NCBI GenBank assembly: GCA_932294295.1
Contig: OW028573.1
Location: 56,893,829 to 56,957,828, forward strand
Reading direction: 5' to 3'
DNA length: 64,000 nt
Source: Alitta virens
Taxonomy: Eukaryota; Annelida; Polychaeta; Phyllodocida; Nereididae
Numbering within the stretch: the stretch's first letter is position 1; each line of letters begins with the position of its first letter. Both the position numbers and the translations under genes were made by a program. Below, piece by piece: positions 46,301 to 56,848 of the stretch. A model generated the notes under the pieces. The model saw only the letters and a program-made list of their open reading frames with translations. It made no database searches and had not been told where the DNA came from.

Positions 46301-47272
46301 TTCAGTAAAATATTTAAGTCACAACTCACATCCATTTGGATCTTTGCGAATGAAACACCTACCCCGGCAGGGGGTGCTCCAGTCGGTGTCGTTATATCGG
46401 GGGTGGCGACACCTGTCGATTCCTCCTCGAGCGTGGTGGTAGGTACATTGGTAACAGCTTTCTGCAATCATACCATGGTCATACATTTATGCTCATGTAA
46501 CATGTCACATTGTCACATGCTAATGAAGGCCAGATGCAATCTATTTGACATCTCAGGTCAACCTGTCTACAATTATATCTAGATTAGGTTGATTTTGAAT
46601 TTCTATTATGTATAAGTTTAATAGCTACAGTTAGTTTCATAAAATATGGTCGACTCTAGACAGCTGAAGCCACCTATTCCTGGCTGTAGCTATAACTGGT
46701 TAAAGCCAGCTGCTTCTGTCTACTCCTAGCTAATAGTAGGCTTACTGAAAAAAATATAAACCTTGGCAGAAATGTATCTGAAATATAAATATGTACTTTT
46801 AGATCCAGATTTGAGTAGCCAGCTATAGCCAGATAGTTCCATTTAGTGGCAGGTAGCATCGTACAGCAGAAGTTGTCTAGATTCAATTTGACAGGCCGTT
46901 TTTAATGAAACTAACAAAAAACAGCATCCTAACCTTTATATCTATCATATTAAGGGATCCAAAATATTAAAATCCTGTTTATGTAAATATTAGAAATATA
47001 GATGATTACGTATAATTGTCATAGGCCTGCACGATAGCATGCCTCAAAATGTGATTTGCAGCTGTATTCAACTTTAATCTTGGTGACGATGTTATGAATA
47101 ATTCCTAAGTTTAGAATGAAAATGTTTTTACGAGTTAACTGAATTTCATGGAAGATGACAGAAAACAAAACTCACGTTCTTGGTGAGGGCGCAGCAGGGA
47201 TGCCTGGCTGGTGACAAACGGGAAAATTAGCAACGACAGGAGAATTCCTTTGGTATGGACCTGAGTCCCCAT
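43072..47272 (-). CDS. Gene C: secreted Ly-6/uPAR-like plus chitin-binding type-2 protein (4 exons, complete)
   Basis: Joining 47272-47176, 46461-46363, 45451-45284 and 43304-43072 on the minus strand gives 597 nt: 198 residues plus a TAG stop. All three introns are phase 1. Residues 1-23 form a signal peptide (MGTQVHTKG, then ILLSLLIFPFV, cleavage near TSQA). A Ly-6/uPAR-like three-finger domain follows, opening SCYQCTY and closing FCDGDFCNN, with an NDT glycosylation sequon. The last exon encodes a chitin-binding type-2 (peritrophin-A, CBM14) domain. No GPI signal or membrane helix follows, so the product should be secreted and may bind chitin or another glycan. The third-exon acceptor was taken as CAGAG|GC, which keeps the cysteine-rich frame; CAG|AG stays open but loses the pattern. 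Function is inferred from domains only. Confidence 0.8.
44630..44705 (+). pseudogene. Duplicated fragment of gene A's last exon (possible alternative last exon)
   Basis: Matches 42009-42084 at 72 of 76 bases by eye and keeps the same reading frame ([16 protein letters not shown]). It lies just after CATAATTTAG at 44621-44630, a plausible acceptor. Joining gene A's transmembrane exon (phase 2) to base 44631 keeps the frame through the copy to a TAA at 44794-44796. That stop overlaps an AATAAA (44792-44797). The copy is sense to gene A and antisense within the last intron of gene C. It could be a dead fragment or a working alternative tail. Confidence 0.65.
44792..44797 (+). terminator. AATAAA overlapping the stop of the duplicated tail exon
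   Basis: The signal begins two bases before the TAA that ends the open frame of the duplicated gene A fragment. This is a compact arrangement expected of a minimal last exon, but it may be chance. Confidence 0.35.
45284..45451 (-). CDS. Gene C exon 3: second half of the Ly-6-like domain and linker
   Basis: The acceptor is ATACAGAG and the donor TCGC|GTAAGT, phase 1 in and out. It encodes CASAHAFPRIRLFGPECSYQ, then WWFCDGDFCNNIDLV and a further cysteine. The C-x-x-D-x-C-N element is the usual C-terminal signature of Ly-6/uPAR domains. The two adjacent AG acceptors make the exact start slightly uncertain. Confidence 0.72.
46062..46160 (+). mobile_element. Possible second SINE head with tRNA-like boxes
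   Basis: A B-box-like GGTTCAATTCC at 46104-46114 follows an A-box-like TGTTCAAAGAGTTGG at 46068-46082. The 3' part does not match the other SINE family, so this is a weak call. Confidence 0.35.
46363..46461 (-). CDS. Gene C exon 2: first half of the Ly-6-like domain
   Basis: The acceptor is ATTGCAG and the donor CGGG|GTAGGT, phase 1 in and out. It encodes SCYQCTYHHARGGIDRCRHP and then YNDTDWSTPCR. The C-x-x-C start and spaced cysteines are the N-terminal signature of Ly-6/uPAR domains; NDT is a glycosylation sequon. Confidence 0.75.
47176..47272 (-). CDS. Gene C exon 1: signal peptide
   Basis: The ATG sits in the context AAACCATGG, a good Kozak match. It encodes a 32-residue leader with a hydrophobic core (ILLSLLIFPFV) and small residues before a likely cleavage site. 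The donor is GAAC|GTGAGT, phase 1. Confidence 0.8.
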
Positions 47273-48189
47273 GGTTTGTGCAGTGAAGGACAAATTCAGT
47301 GAAGGATAAGCTCGGCGGACAAATTCACAGCCATTTGTCTTCAGGGTGTTGGCACAGAATCTCTGCAGAATCCTGATTTGTTTTGTTTGTAAAATCCTCT
47401 ATAGTCCTTTTCTGTATTTGTGTGTGTTTAATTTGTTGTCTATAGATTTGTCTGACAGTCACCTATTAATGGTTTATCCCCAGTGTATTGAGAGATGCGG
47501 TCATCATTAGACATGCATCTTTTTATGAAGTTTACAGATATGATAATCTTTTGACACTTTGTCTGTAATCTCTTTTGATCTCTGTCAGTTTTCTTTATAT
47601 CCTCTCATCCGTGTTTAAGATACATTTCTTAAAAAAAGAGCTTAAAAGAAATAAAATCCTCTATCGCGCTAGCTTCAACAGGTAGAAAATGCCATTAAGT
47701 ACAATATATATCCCCCAGTGCTTCTTTGTATCTGACACGCACATGTGAAAATAGTAATACCCTCAACATAACTGGTCGACAGGTGGATCACATTAAAGGT
47801 AACTGACCATTGGTCACTGGTCACTCATTCGCGAGTGACCATCTAGGGGTAGTCGTGCGAGTGCAATATGACGCACGCCTCAAGATGACTCCAGTCGACA
47901 GGTGATTGATGTCACGTGACCAGCTGTTCCATCACATCTGTCTGTCCGCCATTAGTGTCAATATCATTTCAGTATTGACAAATTAGCTTCGAGAAATGAA
48001 AATACTCTAATACGTATTAGATAATTTTACTCTTGGAGATTTTATAAGAACAAATTATAAATAGGCAGTGTTAAGATCGTTTAAACTTTGAATGTGGTTG
48101 AACTGTTCATGTATTGTCTAAAAACTATTTGTAAACATTGTATTGCAATCATAGCAATGCAACTGATTTATTCACGAGCTTTATCTCAA

Positions 48190-48290
48190 CTATGTGGCTT
48201 GCCTTGTACTCTGTGTCTATGGCTCTATCCTGGGGCAAGTAAGACACCCCACCCTAGGGGTAAATGTTTAACATGATGTGGGGTCCCAGC
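48190..48290 (+). mobile_element. SINE fragment (5' truncated)
   Basis: Shares CTGGGGCAAGTAAGACACC, then TAGGGGTAAATG and GTGGGGTCCCAGCCTT with the SINE at 59078-59310; the tRNA-like head is missing. Confidence 0.5.
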
Positions 48291-48330
48291 CTTCTTGTCA
48301 TCATTATGTCTGCTTCTGGCTCCCGGGAAT

Positions 48331-48380
48331 TAGATAGATAGATAGACATACAGATAGATAGATAGATAGACAGACATACG

Positions 48381-48430
<50 letters not shown>

Positions 48431-48441
48431 CAGACATACAC

Positions 48442-48478
<37 letters not shown>

Positions 48479-48508
48479 CATACAGATAGATAGTTAGATA
48501 GATAGATG

Positions 48509-48540
<32 letters not shown>

Positions 48541-48541
48541 T
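48331..48541. repeat. GATA/GACA microsatellite
   Basis: Tetranucleotide array with interspersed GACATACA variants. Confidence 0.95.
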
Positions 48542-49618
48542 GGGAAGTGTAGCCCTCTAAGGCAAGTTTTTGTCGCTATCGAGGGTTGATTGATGAGGTG
48601 AGAGAGAAATATACGCTGATAAAGCCACCTGCTATTTCTTTAACTGTCACAATATTGCAGAAAAATGTTTACGCCTAAATTTCGAAACAAGATTTATAAT
48701 AGCGTTATTTACTCATTAATTTGTGCATGTCATGAAAATAACATTTTTCAGTGTTATTGATAGTGATATTTTACAATGAAAAATATCCATATGACAAATT
48801 TTCAACGTGTAACTTTTGTAAATGAGTGCAATGCACACTTCGTAAATCAGAAGCAATTTGTAATGCGTAAGGACAACTTAATGTTAGACAATTCTTCATG
48901 ACATGTAGCCATCTGTTACTAAAATAACGGGTTATATAATTACTCAGGCTGTTAACTTAACATTACCGTTGTCAACAGGGCGCTGTAGATGTGGATTTAT
49001 GTTCATGTTATAACATGACAAATTATTAATGCATGTGTAATATTGCTACAAATCAGTATCATTTGATATAGACAGCCTTTCTTACGAATCTACAATAATT
49101 GTAATTGCACCTAGCCTTAGTATCGACAAAGGGGTAATTTAATTCTGTCCCTAATATGTCGAGATATAATACCTGCACGAATGTTAATTGGCATGTGATT
49201 CAGACATCTATTGATTAAAGCATGTTTCATACGGCAGTTCTTAACATGTCTCGAGCTCAAATGTATGCCGCGATCCATAGTGGCTGTAGACAGACAAGGT
49301 TAATAAGAAAAGTTATAATTTTAATCTCACCTTAATTAAAGATTTCTCCGGCCTGATATGATGGTTCTGAAATTTAGTCAGTCTCAGAATTGAGAGAATA
49401 ATAATTTAAGCTTGACAAGTGTCAACGTATCATGCCATCAAGCTGCTTACTAAAATTTTAATTTAAAAGTCTGAGAAATGATACAGCTTCAATTTCACTC
49501 GAATCTGAAACATAATTATCAACACTTTGTTAATTACTTCCAAGTCCTGATGTCATGAAAGTAGTTATTAACGTTTTAGTTTTAAACTCTTAGGCGTGTT
49601 GATAACAAGATAGACTGA

Positions 49619-49717
49619 TAGTCTGATAGACAAATAGTCAGACAGACAGACAGATAGATAGACAGATAGACAGATAGACAGACAGACAGGCAGATAGACA
49701 GATAGACAGATAGACAG
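49619..49717. repeat. GATA/GACA microsatellite
   Basis: Array of AGAC and AGAT units. Confidence 0.9.
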
Positions 49718-50272
49718 CAGGTAGGGAGAGTTGGGCCCCTGCCTGAGGCCTCCCTCTGTTAGTCGAGGAAATCAATATGCATTTAATACATTTCAATATT
49801 ATCCCACAATACTCTGCATCTTGGTTTTGACGCTAATAACTACTTCAAAATCAGTCTTTAATAACTTATGTCACTTTACCCTCGTTTCACTTGCCAGTGA
49901 CACTTTAATTCCCATTAATTTTTCATATTTCCCATTTTATATTTTGTACATTTAAATATTTCTGCATTTCTAGTAGTCTGAATCCCATCCTGCTATCACT
50001 TTAGCCTTCAAAGCGAGACTCGATGAAAAAGTTGTCCATCTTAGTAGCTGAGTGAAGCATTTGCTTCTCGGAATGCCTTGTGTCCTAAGGTCATTGACCT
50101 GTCTGAAGCTTACAGACGCTTAAGTAATGCTGGATTATACATTTTTACTGAGCGAAAACATGTTGTGATTAATTAACAAGTGATCAAAGGTTATGCTGTC
50201 AAATATGCCTTCCTTAAGGTGTCTACTGTCTAGTGTGCTTGGAGCTGCCTAGATAGATTATAGTGTTTCTCT

Positions 50273-50273
50273 C

Positions 50274-50325
<52 letters not shown>

Positions 50326-50344
50326 TATAGTGTTTCTCTCAGAC

Positions 50345-50396
<52 letters not shown>

Positions 50397-50672
50397 TGAT
50401 AGATTGATAGATAGATTGATAGAAAGAAAGAAAGATAGATAGATAAATAGATAGATAGATAGAAAGGTAGATAGATAGATAGCTAGCTAGCTAGATAGAT
50501 AGATAGGTAGAAAGAAAGAAAGATAGATAGATAAATAGATAGAAAGGTAGATAGATAGATGGATAGATAAATAAATAAATAGATAGATAGATAGATAGAT
50601 AGATAGGTAGATAGATATATAGATAGGTAGATAGATAGGTAGATAGATAGAAGGGTAGATAGATAGATAGAT
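50273..50672. repeat. Long GATA microsatellite with duplicated flank
   Basis: About 400 bases of GATA with GAAA, GGTA and AATA variants. The flank TTATAGTGTTTCTCTCAGA occurs twice (around 50257 and 50325), so part of the array was duplicated with its edge. Confidence 0.95.
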
Positions 50673-51286
50673 AGTTTTCTTACATGTATTTCTGGGCAAA
50701 CAGCAGTCATTACATAGTTATATATATGCTATATTTGACCTTGAGCTTCCTGCAGAGATATTTCATGAGAGGTAATGCATATTTTAATGGGACTTCTTGC
50801 TGTGTTTTGCAAGGAATAGCAGTGGACTGTAGCAAGGGACAGTTTTCAGGGCACTGAGAGCAATAAGGGGGGAAAGTAATGGCAGAAAATTGTGTTACCT
50901 TGACGACATGTCAACTTAAACTTGCTGGGGCGGAAGTCACGCAGGTTCTCCAGAAAGTCTCATTCATGACGAGACTCCGTGACAGTTAATGACTCAACCT
51001 GCCACGCTAGAACTACCGTTAGGCCAACGTTGTGGGAGCACGTGGAGGGGACGTTGAAGCGCCACGTGGTGGTTGAAAGAGGTGGTCAGGGCCATTTACC
51101 ACACCTGGGTCCAGTGCTGGTCAGTGGTCAATCCTGACAGCCATTTCGGCTTTAATATGATGGATTTAACTACTCACTAAAGATTCAATATGTTATATAG
51201 TCAATAAGGTCTATAAAAAAAATGTAATAAGTCAAATATGTAAATATATCTATGATGAAATTACATTACCCCAAGGGCGGTTGGCA

Positions 51287-51533
51287 CGAATAGAATAAAA
51301 TAGAATAAAATAGAATAGAATAAAATAGAATAGTAGAATAGAATAGAATAGAATAAAATAAAATAGAATAGAATAGAACAGAATAGAATAGAATAGAATA
51401 GAACAGAATAGAATAAAATAGAATAGAATAAAATAAAATAAAATAGAATAGAATAGAATAGAACAGAATAGAATAGAACAGAATAGAATAGAATAGAATA
51501 GAATAGAATAGAATAGAATAGAATAGAATAGAA
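51287..51533. repeat. AGAAT pentanucleotide array
   Basis: About 250 bases of AGAAT with AAAAT and AGAAC variants. The same unit in the other orientation is at 28895-28936. Confidence 0.95.
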
Positions 51534-53359
51534 CATCATCGTGCATTACTAGCAACAGTATTACAATATTGCCCATAAATGCACAATTGCATATACAACA
51601 GACAGGAAAAGAAGAATGAATCTACTTCTCATTTCTGCATTTTCTCTTATTACTCCAATGCCATAGCGGCTCTTTTTTCTTTTCTGGCGAAAATTGCGCA
51701 GTAATCACAGCGCGTATAAATCTGTGCACTGCTGCTGCCGTAACAATGGGAAAGACGGATGAGCGCATTTCGAGCCAAAAATTGCAAGAGAGAAAATGTT
51801 TAGGTAGATGCTTGATGAATTTGCAACATCATCGCCTTTACTTTTTAGCACACACGGTGTTTTATGTGACGTTCATGGAATTTATGAAAGGTATTATACA
51901 CCCCCAGAGTGTTGGGTTGGCTGCTGCTGCTGCTAAATGCTTTTCTAGCTTTCCCCAAATTCTTTAGCGCCTCCTTTGAGCGATATTACCAGTAATTCTA
52001 TTTGTGAATTATGTTTATCTTTTGACCGGGCTAGGCTCCTAAGCATTCGGATGATTGTCCCGGGGTTTTCCCTGTTAGCATAAACTGAACTGACATTTAT
52101 CCAGAAACGTAATCGTCCTGAGTCAACTTCCATTTGTCAATATCGCCTCCTCTGCTTTTTCCCATTTTGGGCTGAATTTCTCGATTTCTGTTATATCTGA
52201 GAGAATTGTGCATTTTCTAGTTTGAATCGTGCAATATTATATGTGGTACATTGTCAAAATGTGTACGAAAAGGCAGGCCTAATTGACGCCACTAATTAAT
52301 AAGTGTTCCAAACCTCCTAAAAGGCCTTAGCAGAATATAATATAGATTGTCAATATAATTGATATGGGTGTGCAGAACTGGATACCATGCTTATAAAACA
52401 ATTATTTTCTCAATAAATATAAAGAACTTGCATGTGTATTTATTTCTTAGTATTACCTGTAATGAAGCCGCGAAGCACGATTTAGTAGCCACAGAAAGTA
52501 CTTGCCTGCATTTGCATGAGCAACGCACTGGTGGGGCCGCATGCAATAAAGAGCACTTTATGTACTACCAAGAGCTGTCTACTGGTATTCCTATAAATTG
52601 CGAGGCCTCGTTATGGCTGATTTGATTGCGGGAATGGTTTCAGATGAGCCGCTGTCTCTGCTAATAAGGACCCTTCAATCTTCAAGATCCCTCGAAACTG
52701 AAGCGACCTACATCTAGTGGTATTGCTGACCGAATAAATTAGTTCAATGTTCACCACTCTAGAATGCTTTGCAAAGAGCGTATAATATCCTAATTTTGCG
52801 TGATTTGCCTGGGTTAGTTGTGCGAAACTTTTGGGGAGTTGCTCTAATGAGAATCCGTAGTTAAGTCAATAAAGATGGCGCGGACAGTCGACTTGTAGAC
52901 AGGATGAGCCGACTATTAGGTACTCCGAATTGTTATTGTGGTGAACGTTCTTTTTTAATCGTACTGTACTCTGTGTTCTATACTAAATGCAAAATGTTTA
53001 AAATCCAATCACAGTAGTAATATCAGTGGAGTAGCTAGATCTTCTGGAATAGGGGATCAGAGGGACCGACTGGAAAATGTATACTCAGTATTTAATCGAG
53101 CCATTTTCCGACTCGAGATGCATGATCTGATGGTGGACCTCATAAAAAGTTTAATCTGACAGGCATTTTATAGAGAGTAGTATATACCAGAACAGTGGCA
53201 GGACCTGAATTTTATTAAGGCATAGCTAGGTCAATGCTGCGCCGTTAAACGTAAACAATTTACGAACCATTCTACAATTCAAAATTGAGAAAGGATGGTA
53301 GCCAAGGAATCAATCTGAATGTCAGTATAGTGTAGGCCTACATAAGGCATTTGCTTATA

Positions 53360-53443
53360 TCTTGGATGAACTAGAGAAGGATTGGACACTTCGATACTTC
53401 AAAGGTTAACACTGCGTTTCACTACCGTCTCTAGTTCATCCAA
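53360..53443. mobile_element. Small hairpin MITE with 7-bp direct repeat
   Basis: A perfect 17-base inverted repeat (CTTGGATGAACTAGAGA, 53361-53377 against 53428-53444) encloses a 50-base loop. GCTTATA occurs directly outside on both sides (53353-53359 and 53444-53450), as expected of a 7-8 bp target duplication. Only one copy is seen in the window. Confidence 0.45.
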
Positions 53444-54963
53444 GCTTATAGTGTACATGTAGGTACCTCTTTGATTAACATATTCTGCATTAAATTCAGT
53501 AAGGTATTTGTTGAATATTATTGAAAATTTGGTTTACCTTAATGGTTTCAATTGAAGCACAAAAAGACTATATACCATTTATTTGGAGAGCATGCTTTCT
53601 ATACACTAAGGGTGCTGAATATAACAAATATATAACAACATAACATATCTTTAATGGTCACAATCATGCCTAAATGTAGTAAAGTCTGAATTTTATGTTC
53701 ATTCAACAATTGATTGTGGAAGAAAACATGGACCTAAGGACCTTGTATCTTAGAGAGATGATTGGTCCATGGTGGGAAACACTGTCATTTGTAAAGAATA
53801 GTATTGTGGAATGTTTTACTTCAGGCCTAGTGCAAAAATAATGAAGCCTTTGATATCATATTAAGTCTAACATTAACTGCAGCTAAACTACTAATTCTAC
53901 AGTTATATACATGTATTTTACGTTTGGTAGATGTGAGCATTCTCTGAAAATTTGGGGCAAATCAATTTAGACATTTTGATTTTACAACAAAATGACCAAC
54001 AGAAAAATTACATTTTTACCGTTTTAGTGTGACATTTTGAAGTTGGTTAAATATCAATGATTGATTTAATATGTACTAATAATTTAATGTTCCAAATGAA
54101 CTTTTTTTAAGTAAATTTAGTTAGATTTGTATACTAAAAGAATTTTGTCTTTGCTGTATCTGCTTACGGTTCATTTCACTCAAGAGACTCTACATGTATT
54201 AGCCAGGAAATTATGCTAGTTAACTATTACACAGCTTCCTGAAATTTTTCTGAAAGATAGCGATAATAGTTACGAAAATCTCTAGCTAAAACTTTAATTT
54301 AGCTTTGTCACTGGTATCTATGATCTAGAGAGAAGATTGATCTATTAGAAATAGATAATAACATACAATTATGGTATAATATGTTCTTCATATCATTGTC
54401 AAAGTTCCTAATGTTTCCAGGGTAATGAGAGCCCAACAAATAGAGAAAATTTGTGTTTCTAAACATCCCTTTTACAAAATTAAAGGACTGAGTCACAGGT
54501 ATGCTCGCGTTATTGGCCAGAACAAAGATATAATGAATTTGCAGCTTCTACATTAAATTATTGTTGAATTGTGTTAAATTGTTATAAGATACAATAGATT
54601 CATGAGCATTACAATTTGTTTAAATAGTCTGACTTGGACATGATGTTTTCCTTGGTCAGCTACATTGTCCAATGGGGAAATCTGGAATGGGCGCCACTGG
54701 GGGAGGGGGGGGGGGGGGGCAAGGTCTACGCCACTGAGTAATATGCGACAAGTTGATTTGCACATGTCTCAGCTTGCCACAATTTCAATAAAATCTTTGT
54801 AAATTCTTCCAGCCAGTAGATGCACCATATACTTCTAACATGAGAACGTTTGTCAAAAAGCTTGATATAGAATATCAATAAAACTTGGCTTCCGGAGATT
54901 ATTCTCATCTGTGTTTTACACATACTAACAAACGCAAAAAAAAAAAAAAGTTTAAAAATTTGC

Positions 54964-55050
54964 TAATCATGATTTATCACACTGTTAATCAAGGTTTATC
55001 ACACTGTTAATCATGGTTTATCACACTGCTAATAATGGTTTATCACACCA
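54964..55050. repeat. Minisatellite, about 24-bp unit
   Basis: Four near copies of GGTTTATCACACTGTTAATCA with small changes. Confidence 0.8.
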
Positions 55051-55285
55051 GTGCTAATTAGTTACCAAAAAAGCACAATGAATATATAAACACTGTGAAT
55101 CATCCTTTCATAATATTAGTCAGAAAATGCGGAATTCTTTATAATATATATTATGACACCAAGACATCGGCAGAACTTGAATACAAGCACACTGAGACGA
55201 TACAATAAATTTAGATTTACAAGATAATAAAAAGCCTTGCAGAATGTCATAGCTAAAAGTGGTTCATTGCATGTATAAGAGGTAT

Positions 55286-55406
55286 CTCCTCCTCCTCCTC
55301 CTCCTCCTCCTCCTCCTCCTCCTCCTCCTCCTCCTCCTCCTCCTCCTCCTCCTCCTCCTCCTCCTCCTCCTCCTCCTCCTCCTCCTCCTCCTCCTCCTCC
55401 TCCTCC
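55286..55406. repeat. CTC trinucleotide array
   Basis: About 40 uninterrupted CTC units. The poly-leucine and poly-glycine frames here are repeat artefacts. Confidence 0.97.
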
Positions 55407-55893
55407 AATCAACCAGTCTGTTTCATTATAGACATTGTGCCTTGATTGCAAAGCCTTGTAACCAGAAGTTAATGACCTGCAGATGCTCCAAACTTCTGTC
55501 TCTGAAAATCGGGCAAATTTAGAGCCCGCGGAAAAAGCCCCTGCTCCAAAATTAAATATAATTTTACTCTAATTACCAGAAATTGAATCGATGACACTGC
55601 GTCGCGCTAATTGAGTTTAAATTTTAACCTCATTTGGGAGCGTTTTTTTTGGCGCCAACACGCTCAGTGCGACGTCAGCTTGGGCGGTCTTTTGTTCCAA
55701 TGCACTCGCCTGGCCCCCTCGCCGTCTCCAAGCAACTCTTCAAATTACGTTAAAATTACGGTCGGGGAGCAAGTTGGAGGGGGAGGAGGGGGGGGGACAC
55801 GTCTTGGAATTCATGGCGCCGTAAAATCGACGTCTCTATTGTCAACAAAATCCAGGCATGCGCACTCCACACCCACGTGCTCGTCTCGGCAAT

Positions 55894-55899
55894 TTTATT
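55894..55899 (-). terminator. Possible polyadenylation signal of gene B
   Basis: AATAAA on the minus strand about 530 bases after the gene B stop. It is the clearest hexamer seen downstream; nearer variant signals cannot be excluded. Confidence 0.3.
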
Positions 55900-56427
55900 A
55901 CAAAAACGAATACACAACTTTGGACATTTGACAGAGTGTGCCTCTCTTGACATTCAGGGCGGCTTCTTGCACTCAAGGGTGGGGGAGTCACACCGCAAAA
56001 CTGGTGCCTTAAATTTCACATTCTTTAAAGTACACTTGCTGTGAGCTTCTCATAAAATTACATCAATTCACATGACATTTTTTATGGTTAAAATCTTTCG
56101 GTTATGATATGTTACAGCACAGGACACAAGCCTTGAATTACTATTGCAGATTGTTAAAACAATGATTAAATATTGACAATATTTTAGCAAGCAACACTTG
56201 CAAATCATTTTGCATAAGTATGACACACATGTAATTAATAGTCAGTAAGTATTTGAATTGTGTACAATCAATATATTGTATTACATTTAACTTAAATTAT
56301 ATTGATACTATGTACAATTACTGTGTATTTGAAACAGTCATTAGTGACCAGAGGTCATTTGGACTCCGTCCATTGTGACAAAGTCAATTGAATATTAAAG
56401 GATATATACGATATATTAAATATCAAT

Positions 56428-56848
56428 TCATCTGTCCATCGGCATAGTTTTGATGGGGGGCAAGGCAGCTGGCTGGTATGGAGAATCGTCGGGGTCTAAA
56501 ACGAAATATTCTCGGGGGTCAGCGGGGTCGACAATACTACCCCCCATACTGTTACATTTCTGGGGGATGCCCCCGTGCTGTTGCTGAAGCCTCCTCTGCT
56601 CCGTGTAGGACATTTGCTGCAATCCCGCTAGGTGGCGTAACCCGTCATCACTTCCGGTGGCGATATATGGCGCAAGGTTCTCTGGAATGGACGCGTACTC
56701 GTTCTCGCCGGTGACGGGATCTCGTGGACTCCAGTAAGAGCGACTGTTTGACCCCGAGCACTCGTAGTATTTACGCGAGTCGTTGCTTGACTGCTTCTCG
56801 GCACAACCGGGCGCCGCCAACTTCCTCAATCGGGCCTCCTGGCGTCTC
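56428..56848 (-). CDS. Gene B last coding exon: cytosolic tail
   Basis: The acceptor is TGTTTCAG, phase 2 in; the stop is TGA. It has 139 full codons before the stop, rich in Ser, Tyr, Gln and Pro. YFVLDP is the part best conserved with gene A; YFVL fits a YxxPhi sorting motif. The exon is much richer in GC and CpG than the flanking sequence. Confidence 0.87.

Larger units (their letters stand above)
47273..56427. other. Intergenic region between genes C and B
   Basis: Contains a SINE fragment, five long microsatellites, a pentanucleotide array, a MITE, a minisatellite and poly(G) at 54702-54719. A YY1-like AAGATGGC is at 52872-52879. No coding exon recognised. The promoter of gene C should lie just right of 47272, but no clear TATA box is visible. 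Confidence 0.5.

Noticed and set aside
51250..51576. Open frame rich in Leu-Phe-Tyr-Ser-Ile
   Set aside because: Artefact of the AGAAT pentanucleotide array.
55116..55522. Poly-glycine and poly-leucine open frames
   Set aside because: They are the two strands of a CTC trinucleotide array, with no start context, splice logic or homology.
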